Shown here piece after piece: positions 9,014 through 17,423 of a stretch of DNA of 17,500 bases. A program made the position numbers and the translations under genes. This stretch comes from Stramonita haemastoma (taxonomy: Eukaryota; Mollusca; Gastropoda; Neogastropoda; Muricidae), in NCBI GenBank assembly GCA_030674155.1, contig CM060324.1, positions 58,867,316 through 58,884,815 on the forward strand, written 5' to 3'. The notes under the pieces are model-generated. The model made no database searches and had not been told where the DNA came from. It saw nothing but the letters and a program-made list of their open reading frames with translations. How positions within the stretch are numbered: the stretch's first letter is position 1; every line of letters begins with the position of its first letter.

Positions 9014-9305
9014 GCCGCCGCTGTAGTCTAGTGGTTAGGGCGTTGGACTCGTAATCTAAAGGTTGGGGTTCGATCCCAGCTTTCGGTTATGGCGTTGTGC
9101 CCTTGGAAAAGGCACTTTACAACTATTTTCTCACCCCACCCAGGTGTAAAAGGGGGGTACCAACCTTGTGTTGGGGGTTAACCCTGCGATAGACTGGCGT
9201 CCTATCCAGGGGGGAGTCTATGACTCTCAGTCGCTTAACGCCACAGAAACCGGATAAGCACCGGCCTGATGAGCCCTAGGCTCGGGACAGACTTTAACTA
9301 ACTTA
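9014..9305 (+). mobile_element. full-length tRNA-derived SINE with CORE-like middle
   Basis: About 292 bases between perfect 13-base direct repeats. Head (9014-9090): A box TAGTCTAGTGG (9024-9034) and B box GGTTCGATCC (9067-9076). The T arm (TTGGG/CCCAG) and anticodon arm (TTGGA/TCTAA) still pair, and the loop CTCGTAA gives anticodon CGT (9050-9052), so a tRNA-Thr origin is likely. Middle (about 9096-9165): CCCTTGGAAAAGGCACTTTA followed by GGTGTAAAAGG resembles the CORE domain of CORE-SINEs; that family link is from memory. The tail ends ACTTTAACTAACTTA. The intact Pol III boxes mean it could still be transcribed, but it encodes no protein and depends on a partner LINE. Confidence 0.92.
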
Positions 9306-9318
9306 ATTCAGACAGGAA
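9306..9318 (+). repeat. target-site duplication, right copy
   Basis: Exact match to 9001-9013. It marks the 3' end of the SINE at 9305. Confidence 0.93.
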
Positions 9319-9402
9319 CATTGTTGTCTATGACTGATAGTCACCAAAAAGATAGAAACGGAGAGGTATTAGTAGAGAGCTTGAAGAATACTAAAGAATA
9401 CT

Positions 9403-9565
9403 ATTTTCTCACCCCACCCAGGTGTAAAAGGGGTACCAACCTTGTGTTGGGGGTTAACCCTGCGATAGACTGGCGTCCTATCCAGGGGGAGTCTATGACT
9501 CTCAGTCGCTTAACGCCACAGAAACCGGGATAAGCACTGGACAGACTTTAACTTAACCTTTTTTT
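9403..9565 (+). mobile_element. 5'-truncated copy of the same SINE
   Basis: From ATTTTCTCACCCC onward this matches 9125-9300 of the full SINE closely. It lacks the tRNA head and the first part of the CORE-like section. It also lacks a 23-base block (9258-9280 region of the full copy), reading GCACTGGACAG instead. The copy ends in a T-run (9559-9565). AAGAATACT immediately precedes it (9394-9402) and follows it (9566-9574), a 9-base target duplication, so it is an independent truncated insertion and not a piece of the first element. A third AAGAATACT at 9384-9392 shows a small local tandem duplication at the target. Confidence 0.88.
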
Positions 9566-9619
9566 AAGAATACTGAGAGACAGAAATCACAGAGAAAGCT
9601 AATCATGTGTGGTTGTAAC

Positions 9620-9680
9620 GTGAACTTGTGCATACCTAGCCTATCACCCTGGGGTCACCCAGAGGTATGCACTGGATCAC
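9620..9680. repeat. imperfect inverted repeat (hairpin)
   Basis: GTGCATACCT (9628-9637) and AGGTATGCAC (9663-9672) are perfect reverse complements. A further GTGA/TCAC pair lies outside a 4x4 internal loop (9620-9623 with 9677-9680). Inside the 25-base loop ACCC-TG-GGGT can form a second small stem. It may be a structured RNA piece, a relic of a foldback element or chance. Confidence 0.7.
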
Positions 9681-9930
9681 TGAATCTGCTGGTCAGTAAT
9701 TGCTTTGTGAAGACAGTGTGATTAATCATCAAGTTTTAAGTGACACAGTTAGCTATTTAGACCCACCGTTCAGCAGTTAAAGTCTAATCCATTTCTCAGG
9801 TATAGTAATGGTGTTTAATTTTTGCTCGTGTGTTATATATTCATGTGTTTTAAACGTAAGCAAGAGAAGAAGATAGGGCGCAACTAAGCAGATGGCAGGG
9901 GTGCTAACTGCATGGTCAAGCAGACTAGAG

Positions 9931-9985
9931 CATTAATAATGATAATAATACATGGAATTTATAGAGCGCTACATCATTATTGAGG
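9931..9985 (+). repeat. interspersed-repeat fragment with GAGCGCT motif
   Basis: ATAATGATAATAATA is followed by CATGGAATTTATAGAGCGCT. The combination of an ATAATAAT run and TTTATAGAGCGC is one I recognise as common at the ends of repeated elements in many invertebrate genomes, but I cannot name the family. No duplication of flanking bases is visible. Confidence 0.4.
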
Positions 9986-9999
9986 AGTTTATCCACCCT

Positions 10000-10735
10000 G
10001 CCACCATTTGCAGTTTTATTTGTGCAGTTGTTCCATTAAGGCATTTTTCACCCTTCCCATAGTTTATAACCGATATGTGTTTTCAGAACCTAGCAGGAGA
10101 AGTACGCAGCCTTGTTTTCAGGCTATTTTCGTAATCATTTCAGATTTATTGTACATTCTGCATCCTCCATGGTGTACTGCCTGAAAAGTTCATAGCAGTG
10201 CCCTGGTGACTCCTCAAGAAGTTGGAGAAGTCGGGATTGAACAGACAAGAAAGGCTGCCCTGTACAGAGCAGTTGTCAGCTATCCTGAAACAAGGCAGAC
10301 AACCCAGCAGAAAAATATATTCGTTTGTTGGTAAGGGGGGAGGAGGGTATATTGTGGAGGGAAAAAAAATGTACTCAAGAACTCTTCAGCTGACATGTTA
10401 CATGATGATGCGTTCACATGTAATTTTGTCTTTTTTTTTTCTATTGGTTCCAAAATGTTGCCATCATTCAGAAAACTTCACATATGAAAAGTATTTTAGA
10501 GAGGTTTTTTTTTTCTTAAAATGTTTTTTTTTGTTTATTACAGCACATGATTTTATTACTTGATCTTTTTTCCCCATAGAATTTGATTCATCAACTTTTT
10601 AAACATTTTTACTTGAATGTGCGTATCGTTATTGCTAATTCTTAGCTAAAGCAGTAAAAGCTAAATCAAAGTTGTATTGTTGAAAATTATCGTAAAACAT
10701 TTTCTGTGACCAAAAGTAAGATGTTTTAAAGTGTT
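10000..10735. other. non-coding stretch
   Basis: A + frame at 10222-10563 (113 codons) is open but shows no recognisable motif, and its second half is A- and T-run translation. Nothing else is supportable here. Confidence 0.45.
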
Positions 10736-10818
10736 TGTTTTTGTCAGTAGGGCAGCAATCATCATTTATAAAAGAGTATGAATTAGCTCCTGTCTTGAAC
10801 AATTCCCTTGGGAAGAAA

Positions 10819-11015
10819 GGGAGACAAAGAGGTAGACAGAGAAAAAAAAGATGGGACAGTGTTGCAGAGTGGACAGGAACACTCGTACTAGTTTTAGCAC
10901 AGAGACCTAGGCTTTGGCTCACAGTGGTCATAAATGAACAGTTAGGTGAACAACTCGTGGTGCTGTGCTCTGGTGACTCCCTGTGGAGGGATGGAGAAGA
11001 GGAATGATGTTATTA
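10819..11015 (+). pseudogene. relic of non-LTR retrotransposon ORF C-terminus
   Basis: In the + frame starting at 10735, residues 29-48 (10819-10878) read GRQRGRQRKKRWDSVAEWTG. This closely fits the basic motif found downstream of the reverse transcriptase domain in many invertebrate non-LTR elements (pattern RQ-K-RW-ED-N-x-EWTG), apparently with one acidic residue lost after RW. Downstream (to about 11015) the sequence still resembles the usual tail only if frames are changed, so frameshifts are likely. No RT or endonuclease domain is left upstream. This is a short, dead fragment; the similarity is from memory and the A/G-rich part could inflate it. Confidence 0.5.
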
Positions 11016-11328
11016 ATGAACACAGGTATGTTGGCCTCTTGGGTTGGAAAGTCTGTACATTGGAGAGGAGTTGTCCAGAACAAAGGTCAAGTCTTCATGA
11101 GAGGAGACAGGGCCTCAGTTGAGGGCAGTAACTAACTGAAAAAGTATCATCATAGTGGTACCTTGACGGCTTGACAGAATTATGGAATCCAGATCTGAAA
11201 AGATTGAAATACTAGTCTTTTTGTATAGTGCACATGTGTGCATTTTTAAATACAGGTGCAGTTTGGTGTGGGTGTGTTGTATTCAACAGTGGTTTAATAT
11301 CATGAGATTGTGGAATTGTCCAAGGGGT

Positions 11329-11362
11329 ATGTGTGTGTGGTGTGTGTGTGTGTGTGTGTGTG
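11329..11362 (+). repeat. short (TG)n microsatellite
   Basis: A TG array with one GG slip. The open frame across it (11182-11496) is mostly non-repetitive, but I recognise nothing in it. Confidence 0.95.
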
Positions 11363-11631
11363 CGGTTTTGAGAGAGGACAGGATGAGGTACAATTCATGT
11401 AATAACCCGGTAGATGTGCATGTGTTTTATGATGGACCATTAATTCTTTGTTCACTTTCATTTTACCATGATGTATTGTTATATATTTTTGTTTGACTAT
11501 ACATTATGTATCCAGTTGACCTTTTAATCCATTCATACTTGAATATTCCTTTTTTCTGAATTATGTTCTATTATCCCACCATTTCTGATGTGTATATAAT
11601 TGATATGTCCAACAATTTGTTTGAAATTGTT

Positions 11632-11637
11632 ATTAAA
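11632..11637 (+). terminator. candidate alternative poly(A) signal ATTAAA
   Basis: ATTAAA, the commonest variant poly(A) signal, is followed at about 20 bases by TGTGTTCATATTCTTGC and a T-rich stretch, which could serve as the downstream U/GU-rich element. It would give a shorter form of the + strand transcript. No cDNA evidence is available from the sequence. Confidence 0.35.
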
Positions 11638-11659
11638 GTCTCCTGTGTTCATATTCTTG

Positions 11660-13340
11660 CTTTCATCCTTTTTGGTTATTTAAAGTATTATTGCATGGTG
11701 AAGATCCAGTTTACGTTTAGTAAATAAGGCTGAGCAGGCATAAGGCACTGTCTTTGAGTTTGAACAGATCAAATCCTTGTAAGTAGTCCTTACTTTTGAC
11801 ATATTGATTTCAATGTTCTGTAGGTCTGTGTATTTATTATTTTGTGTGTTGCGTTTGATGCGATGATGGTGTTGGTAATTTTAGGGTTGGGCGTGTGATG
11901 GTGGTGGCAAGTTTTGCTTCTTGAGGTTTTGTTTGTTTGCTTTTTTTAAAATAATGAATTTGGTTGACATACTGGGTGTACACTGTAGGTCTTTGATGCC
12001 CATATCCACACTCAATTAAACATATGCGCTAACACAATGAAACATGTACACATGCACAAACACTCATATATGTACACACTTGTATACAGTAAAGCAAAAC
12101 ATAGATTTAGGGGGAAATGTTTGTGTTCTTTCTGACTTTGTTTCATGTGTATGTCAAGTTTAAACAGAAAAGAATCCCAATACTGGTCCAGTACCCATGA
12201 ATACAGCTGTGATGACGGGAAAATCGAACAAAGCTAGTGATCAGTGCTAAGTAACCCAAGGCATCAAGCATGCTATGGTAAAAGGGAGTACCGTTAGTGT
12301 AAATATCATATATCATTGTGGTTGCCAAAATATGTTCACCGCTGGGTATTACATGGAAATCAAAAAAGTGATTTTGTGCGTGCGAGTGAAAGGGGAGTAT
12401 ATATGAAAACCTGTTCTATGGGCCTGTGGGTCTGGTGACATTGATCGTTCAAGTGTGAACTGCTGTGGATGGGCCAGAAAACAAGAAATATCCCGTCACC
12501 AGTTGGGCAGTTCTTCATCCTTTTCTGACTGTTCATTTTGAATCCGATGCGGTTATGTTGAAATGTGGTTTCTTTCTTTTCTAATTTTGTGAAGTCCTCT
12601 GGGCTTTTTAATTAATCCACCTGTTTATTCCTTGTGTTCAGGTTCAACACCCAGCTCGTTTTTCACCTAAGAACCAGGCCTCGAGTTTCTTCTGAAAATC
12701 TATCATTTCCAAGTGTCATAAATGGCATGTTTTGTTGTTTACAGGTGTGCTAATCCAGTGTTTAAACAGAATGAAATCTTACGGTTTTTGTTTTACATGA
12801 TTTATTGTTATGTATTAAGGGTATTACTTATGTTTCAGTCATACTTTGTTGTTGAATATTTGCATTCATCACAACTGCCATCTGTCAACTGATCATTGTG
12901 AAAACATGACAACATCATCAAAGAGTTTCAAAGGTGGTTTTGTTTACAGATTGCTTTCAACTGGTCAGGCTATTTGATAATCTTTGTCACTGAAATTCTT
13001 ATTACCCTTAGTTGATTAGTGGAGAAAGTCTGCTCTCATTTTGTGACGGACATCATTTTGAAATCAACAGAGCATGTGTAGTTGTAGAAAGATTTTACAG
13101 TGTTTTAAACTTGAGCACATTTTGTAGTTTTAGATGACAGAAGTCATGAGCATGTTCTTATTTTAATTTCACATGCAGATACAAGTGCTGTGTGTAATTC
13201 TTTTTTTTTCTGCATGAAAATGAAAACTGCATGAGTTGTCAAACTAAACAGACTAGAGCAAGTGTTGGTTTAGTTTTACCTAGCTCAATACATTAATACC
13301 ATCTAATATTGGAGTGAAGTGTCCTGAGTGCAGAGTTGTT
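11660..13340. other. non-coding stretch
   Basis: T/G-rich on +. It contains a decayed ACAY/CACA-type stretch (about 12005-12085). A tiny possible terminal exon lies at 12642-12695 (TTCCTTGTGTTCAG acceptor, then VQHPARFSPKNQASSFF and TGA), too short to call. A - strand frame at 12143-12328 shows nothing recognisable. Confidence 0.45.
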
Positions 13341-13370
13341 TTAAGACTCCCTCTTCCTTTTTACTCTTAG

Positions 13371-13595
13371 TCTCACAGAGATATCCAACAGCTAAAAATG
13401 AGCTATGTGGGTTTCTCCTGTGCTGTAAATGAGTGGCTGTTGCAAGTTCAGTCCAGATCAAAGCAAACACAAAAGTACCACCAAAAAAAGTTAGTAATTA
13501 AACTTTGTGCAGTGGACAGGAGACAACTTGTCCTGGTCAATGAAAACTACATCATCTTCTCCAGTCCTGATTTGGGCCATCAGAACAATGTTTGA
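13371..13595 (+). CDS. candidate terminal exon, unknown protein
   Basis: A strong pyrimidine tract and acceptor (CCCTCTTCCTTTTTACTCTTAG, quoted in part as CTTCCTTTTTACTCTTAG, ending 13370) precede a phase-0 frame of 74 residues ending TGA at 13593-13595. It starts SHRDIQQLKMSYVGF and ends IIFSSPDLGHQNNV, with a basic Gln/Lys-rich middle around residues 28-42. An internal ATG lies at 13398. No domain is recognisable. The acceptor is the best on the + strand, yet an open frame this long can arise by chance in 17 kb, and I cannot see the upstream exon it would join. It conflicts with treating 4931-16.0 kb as one 3' UTR unless it is an alternative last exon. Confidence 0.25.
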   Translation, partial: SHRDIQQLKMSYVGFSCAVNEWLLQVQSRSKQTQKYHQKKLVIKLCAVDRRQLVLVNENYIIFSSPDLGHQNNV

Positions 13596-13639
13596 ATTCC
13601 ATTTTACTGTTAATTTAGCCATTGCTGGGGGGGTGGGGG

Positions 13640-13730
13640 TTGTGGTATCTGATAAAGACCTGCCTCACTCAGTCTCTCATGGAAAGTTAAAATTCTAACC
13701 AGTAAACTACGCAAGGCCGGCTTGCGTAGA
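13640..13730 (-). mobile_element. possible decayed tRNA-SINE head on - strand
   Basis: Reading the - strand, TAGTTTACTGGTTAGAATTT (about 13690-13709) resembles the A-box region of the SINE at 9014 (TAGTCTAGTGGTTAGG). It is followed by CTTTCCATGAGAGACTG and later GGTCTTTATC, where a B box should be but is not intact. No target duplication is seen. This is a weak inference from similarity of the A-box half only. Confidence 0.3.
13707..13729. repeat. perfect 9-bp hairpin, 5-base loop
   Basis: CTACGCAAG (13707-13715) and CTTGCGTAG (13721-13729) are perfect reverse complements around GCCGG. It is GC-richer than its surroundings. It sits at the 5' end of the - strand SINE-like segment and could be an intact acceptor-arm-like remnant, a foldback, or an RNA hairpin in the + strand UTR. 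Confidence 0.8.
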
Positions 13731-13734
13731 ACAA

Positions 13735-15010
13735 AAACAAAAATCGATTGGTTGGTACCTCACAAAAAAAATTTTTAAAGTATAGTTTTCTCTTGTAGGT
13801 CAGTGCAGCTCATTCTGTTCACAGGATTTAATGATCTCATTGATTGTGTGACCCAAATTTCCAAAACAATTTCCAGGAGTTGAACAAACCTAAGAGGAAA
13901 CCGTTTGTTTGAAAAGTCATCCCTTGCAAATTGTGGACATGCATGCACCATGAAATGCCTTGGATTTGGAAAACACTGGCGTTGTACAAGTTTGGTTTTC
14001 AAATCAGCAAAACATCCAAGCAACCACTCCTTGTCAACATTCCACTGAACTGGTACGTTTTCTTGGCTACTTATGGCTCCCCCTCCCTCCCTTTGTGGTG
14101 TCATCGTTAGTTTTTAATTATTGTTATTGTTAATTGTAGTCTGCTCAGTCATGTGTACAAGTAGTTGGCATGTACTTTTGTTTGTGTACAAGTGAGTGTG
14201 TATGTATGTCAGAATGTGTGATTCTTGTTTGGGATCCATTTGGTTTTTGCAAGATGTCTTGTGTCAGAAACTGGCACTTTTCAGAACACAGAAACCTGAG
14301 AAAGGTAACCATTGCTGCTGTTTTCTCAGTCAAGTGTTGGGTGGTGTATTCATTTTGATGCAGACATGTTTCATGAAGGCGTCAATCAAATTTTTGTTTG
14401 GAGAAAGCCATCACACCAGAATTACAGCCATAAAAAGGAAGGTTATAAGTTTTTTTAGAAAGTAGCTTTTCACCTGTATTTAGTTGAACTGTGCACTAAA
14501 ATAAAACAAAATCAGAAATTGTCTTCACTTGAAGATTTGATTATTGTTGTTTTAGTAAACAGTAGAAAGTGCCCTTGAAACCTTGAAATGAACCTTAAGT
14601 TTCTAGAAAATTCACTATTTTACTATGGAAGCAACTTTCACATTTACTGATATAGAGGAGGTTCCTCATTGACACAGTGTTCACATCTGTAGTGTTTAGG
14701 AGGAAGTGTAATGCTTTAGAATGCTTTCACATGTTACATGTAGAGAAAGCTAAGTAGACTTGAAACTTTTTTTTCACATTTGCCGACATGTCAAGGTGAA
14801 AAATAAACATAAAATCTTAATTAAAATTATTAACAAAAACTAAATCTAAGCATGATATTCAGGATATAATGATAAATCAAAAAGCCAACCATTGGAAAAT
14901 TCCCTCATTGCATCCAAAATACTGCAATATTCTTCATGGATTATGTAAAAATTAATGTTCAATACAAAGCTGCTTGACAATCACCAAGACTTGTAGAAAT
15001 TCAGGGTGTT
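13735..15010. other. non-coding stretch
   Basis: Several overlapping short frames on both strands (13775-14104 on -, 14145-14465 on both) shadow each other and carry no motif I recognise. AATAAA occurs at 14500-14505 and 14802-14807; the first has GT-rich sequence about 45 bases on, so either could be a minor poly(A) signal. Confidence 0.45.
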
Positions 15011-15014
15011 TTGC

Positions 15015-15039
15015 TTTTTTTTTTTTTTTTTTTTTTTTT
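15015..15039 (+). repeat. poly(T) run, 25 T
   Basis: Twenty-five T followed by AAAA. If it is the tail of a retroposed copy it would belong to a - strand insertion to its right, but I see no matching element or duplication. Confidence 0.93.
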
Positions 15040-16005
15040 AAAACTCATTTTGGTTTTTGTCTTTAAAATGACATTAATGATGATTTGGCTAAATAGAACA
15101 CATGGGGAGTGTGGAAGAACCACCGTCTTATCTGCTATATAAAAGTGATAAGACTTCTCAAGATTTATTCTGTGCCTACCTACCTACTTAAATGAATCTA
15201 GAAAAGTTGAGAAGGCCCCAGTCTTCAGTCTACACCTTGCCTAGTGACCTTTCTTTCTGGTTACAGGTATTTCTGGTGATCTTTCTGCATCATAATATTT
15301 GTGGAAAGGTCACAAGACCTCTCCTATCTGTGTGTTCCCCAAACAAAAATGGTGCATACTTAATTAACAAAGCTTGTTTTCCCCCCTATTTCCCTCGAGA
15401 AAACCATGCCTTTCAACATTTGCAGATGTGTGCTTTAGTGTTTGGGTGGCGTTTTCTTTTTCCTTCGATTGTTTAACATAAATTTTCTGTAGAAATTATC
15501 TTCTAAAATATCTGTCTCGAATGCTTGGATCTGAAAGTCGGCTTGTTCTTCATTAAAAGTGGTGCAGCTTGTTTGTGTGAACTAATGTCAGTGGGTGTGT
15601 TTGCTTCACCAGTTGGAAGTATTTCGCTGTACATTTGTAGCATTACGATGGATTCTACAGACGTTACTGGTTCATGTTTAGCCAAGGTTCTTGTTGGTTT
15701 CTTGTTCAGTTACAATATTTCCTTCAGACGGGTTTTTGTTACACACAAATGTTCAGACTTGTAGATAATAGCGTTCCGTATTGCTTTTAACCATTGTTTG
15801 AATTGAAAGGTCGTGTTTGAATGCGATTTGAGCAAAATTGCAACCATAGCCTTTCTACCTAAATATGTGTTATTTCTTAACCCATGGGCTTTTGGGGGTT
15901 GTGTTGGTTTCTCCTGGTTTTGTTTTGTTAACAACATGAGAAAGTGGTACTCATTTGTGCACTGTTAATTGATTTTACCTTTGATTTTGTAAGCCCAGAT
16001 GTTGG
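15040..16005. other. probable 3' UTR of + strand transcript
   Basis: T/G-rich sequence leading into the AATAAA cluster. Open frames at 15192-15476 and 15525-15764 on + lack recognisable motifs. One acceptor-like site (TTTCTTTCTGGTTACAG, ends about 15266) lies within the first of these, but the frame beyond it is not persuasive. Confidence 0.4.
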
Positions 16006-16008
16006 TCA

Positions 16009-16024
16009 AATAAAAATAAATAAA
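16009..16024 (+). terminator. cluster of three overlapping AATAAA poly(A) signals
   Basis: AATAAA at 16009-16014, 16015-16020 and 16019-16024. About 30 bases on there is a T-rich downstream stretch (16055-16068). It coincides with the end of the T/G-rich domain and faces a poly(A) signal on the other strand 230 bases away, so I take it as the 3' end of the + strand transcript, with cleavage expected at roughly 16035-16045. Confidence 0.6.
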
Positions 16025-16142
16025 CGCAATTTCAAATTAAATGTCATCTTTCATAGTTTTTTTTTTTCAAGTCTAAATGGGCATCTTTAAATACAAATTC
16101 ACACATACTCACACAAAACCATCCCATGTAAGCACAAATGTT

Positions 16143-16205
16143 AAACACACAACACACACCACACACACACACACACGCATACACACACACGCATGCACGC
16201 ACACA
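16143..16205 (+). repeat. imperfect (CA)n microsatellite
   Basis: CA units with CACC, GCAT and GCACG interruptions. It is the first CA-oriented array after many TG arrays. On the - strand it is GT-rich and lies just beyond the - strand poly(A) signal, where it can act as the downstream GU-rich element. Confidence 0.93.
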
Positions 16206-16247
16206 AACTCGAGTACAAATTAAACAGACAAAAAAATAATTCCTAGC

Positions 16248-16253
16248 TTTATT
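16248..16253 (-). terminator. poly(A) signal of the - strand gene
   Basis: TTTATT on +, AATAAA on -. On the - strand it is followed by T-rich and then GT-rich sequence (from the CA repeat). It lies about 170 bases beyond the TAA stop of the terminal exon, a normal 3' UTR length. Expected cleavage is about 16225-16238. Confidence 0.6.
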
Positions 16254-16421
16254 TCAATTCAAGACATTATCTACCACTTGTTCAGTAAAGGAAAAAAAAA
16301 AATCGCAAAAAGAAAAACCACACAATCCATGTGCCGCCTTGATAAAAGTATATCAAACAAACACAGACTCTTGATGATGATAAAAGTATATACCAAACAA
16401 CTATCTATGAGGACCGTGTCC

Positions 16422-16447
16422 TTAGTGCACTGGGTCAAAGTGAGTAT
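16422..16447 (-). CDS. last coding segment of the - strand gene
   Basis: On the - strand a strong pyrimidine-rich acceptor (GTATTTTTTCTGTTTCAG, ending at 16448) is followed by 26 coding bases to TAA at 16422-16424. Joined to the phase left by the exon at 17424-17477, the frame continues as HTHFDPVH and stops. The 3' UTR would then run to the AATAAA at 16248. Good acceptor, short tail, stop, poly(A) signal and GT-rich element occur in the right order. The alternative junction frames give either an early stop after TYSL or a long open run, so the frame is favoured, not proven. Confidence 0.5.
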
Positions 16448-17423
16448 CTGAAACAGAAAAAATACAACACATTTTCAGTTTACACATTTTCACATCTGCA
16501 ATCTATTCATTTTGCAGAAATAATCAGACACTGGTACAGAGTGGTTTGAGCACTGTCCTTGTAATCTCGAAGTTACAGAGGAACAGGTTCAAATCTCCAC
16601 CGAGGTCTACATAGAGGAATTTTCTCCTCAACACTGATGTTTACATTCCTAAAAAAATTCTTCACACAAGAACAGAGGTTTTATGTGCACACACATACTT
16701 AGCATTTTTGCGCATACACAAAATCCCCATCTACCCTTTGTAGAGTATAAAGACCAGGCCAATAGCGGCTGGATGGGAAAGTGACATGAACATACCCAGC
16801 ATGCACCCTGCACCTTGAGAGAGATAAGCTCCATCAAGTTTAACGTGGCCAACACACTGCGTGAAAAAAAGTAATATCCCATGACTTCTAGGGGGGGTGA
16901 CGTCAGACACCCAAGTCACTCAGGCATGCGGGTAAATCATCACTTAAGACCTGGATTCAACAAATGGTTTGCACCATTCTCATGACTTAAACACACAGAC
17001 TACATACATGTGTATCAGTGTAAGTACAAATTTAAACTACTTACACACTCTTTTTTTATCCCTAAAAAATCCATTTAAAAAAAAGCTAAAGAAATGAATG
17101 ACAAGCACAAAAAACAACAACAAAATTAACCAGACAAATCAAACGAAAAAAATTGGGTCTACTATATCAGTATATGTCAACTTCACAAAAAATATGAAGT
17201 ATGAAACAAAAATTATCATCTACAAAATGATAAACAGGAGGTAAAAAAAAGAAGAAAAAACAAGAACAATTATAAAGATATATCTTAACACAACACAGGA
17301 GAGAAAAAACAGAAGATGAGAAAAAGCAGATTTAACACATTATTTAACGAACAACACACAGATAGTTCTCAGAGAATGGAAAGACGAGAAAAGGGGAGCT
17401 AATGCATTTATCAGGATACTTAC
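16448..17423 (-). other. inferred last intron of the - strand gene
   Basis: About 976 bases bounded on the - strand by GTAAGTATCC (donor) and TTTCTGTTTCAG (acceptor). A/C-rich on + and hence T/G-rich on -, like typical introns here. It holds a SINE-like segment (16527-16610), a palindromic TGACGTCA (16898-16905), a short G-run (16890-16897) and A-rich simple sequence (17040-17340). Open frames at 16649-16919 on - show nothing recognisable. Confidence 0.5.
16527..16610 (+). mobile_element. tRNA-derived SINE head, moderately decayed
   Basis: A-box-like CTGGTACAGAGTGGTTTGAG (16531-16550), then CACTGTCCTTGTAATCTCGA where the anticodon arm should be, then a good B box GGTTCAAATCT (16586-16596) with CACCGAGG after it. 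Spacing is a little longer than in a tRNA (an insertion around 16572-16582). The head differs from the SINE at 9014, so it is a different family or tRNA source. No target duplication is evident. Confidence 0.5.

Noticed and set aside
9014..9090. A functional tRNA-Thr gene
   Set aside because: The arms fold in part, but the acceptor stem is poor, it continues into a CORE-like body, and exact target duplications bracket the whole 292-base unit, so it is a SINE head.
9321..9533. A 70-codon frame on +
   Set aside because: It is read through the truncated SINE, which is non-coding.
15192..15476. A 94-codon frame on +
   Set aside because: Balanced composition, but no motif, no supporting exon structure, and it lies where a 3' UTR is expected. 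Kept only as a note.
16898..16905. TGACGTCA as a cAMP-response element
   Set aside because: The palindrome is real, but it lies inside an inferred intron near a gene's 3' end, with no promoter features around it.
16883..16990. Another SINE head (GGATTCAAC near 16952)
   Set aside because: A B-box-like string is present, but no A box at the right distance on either strand.
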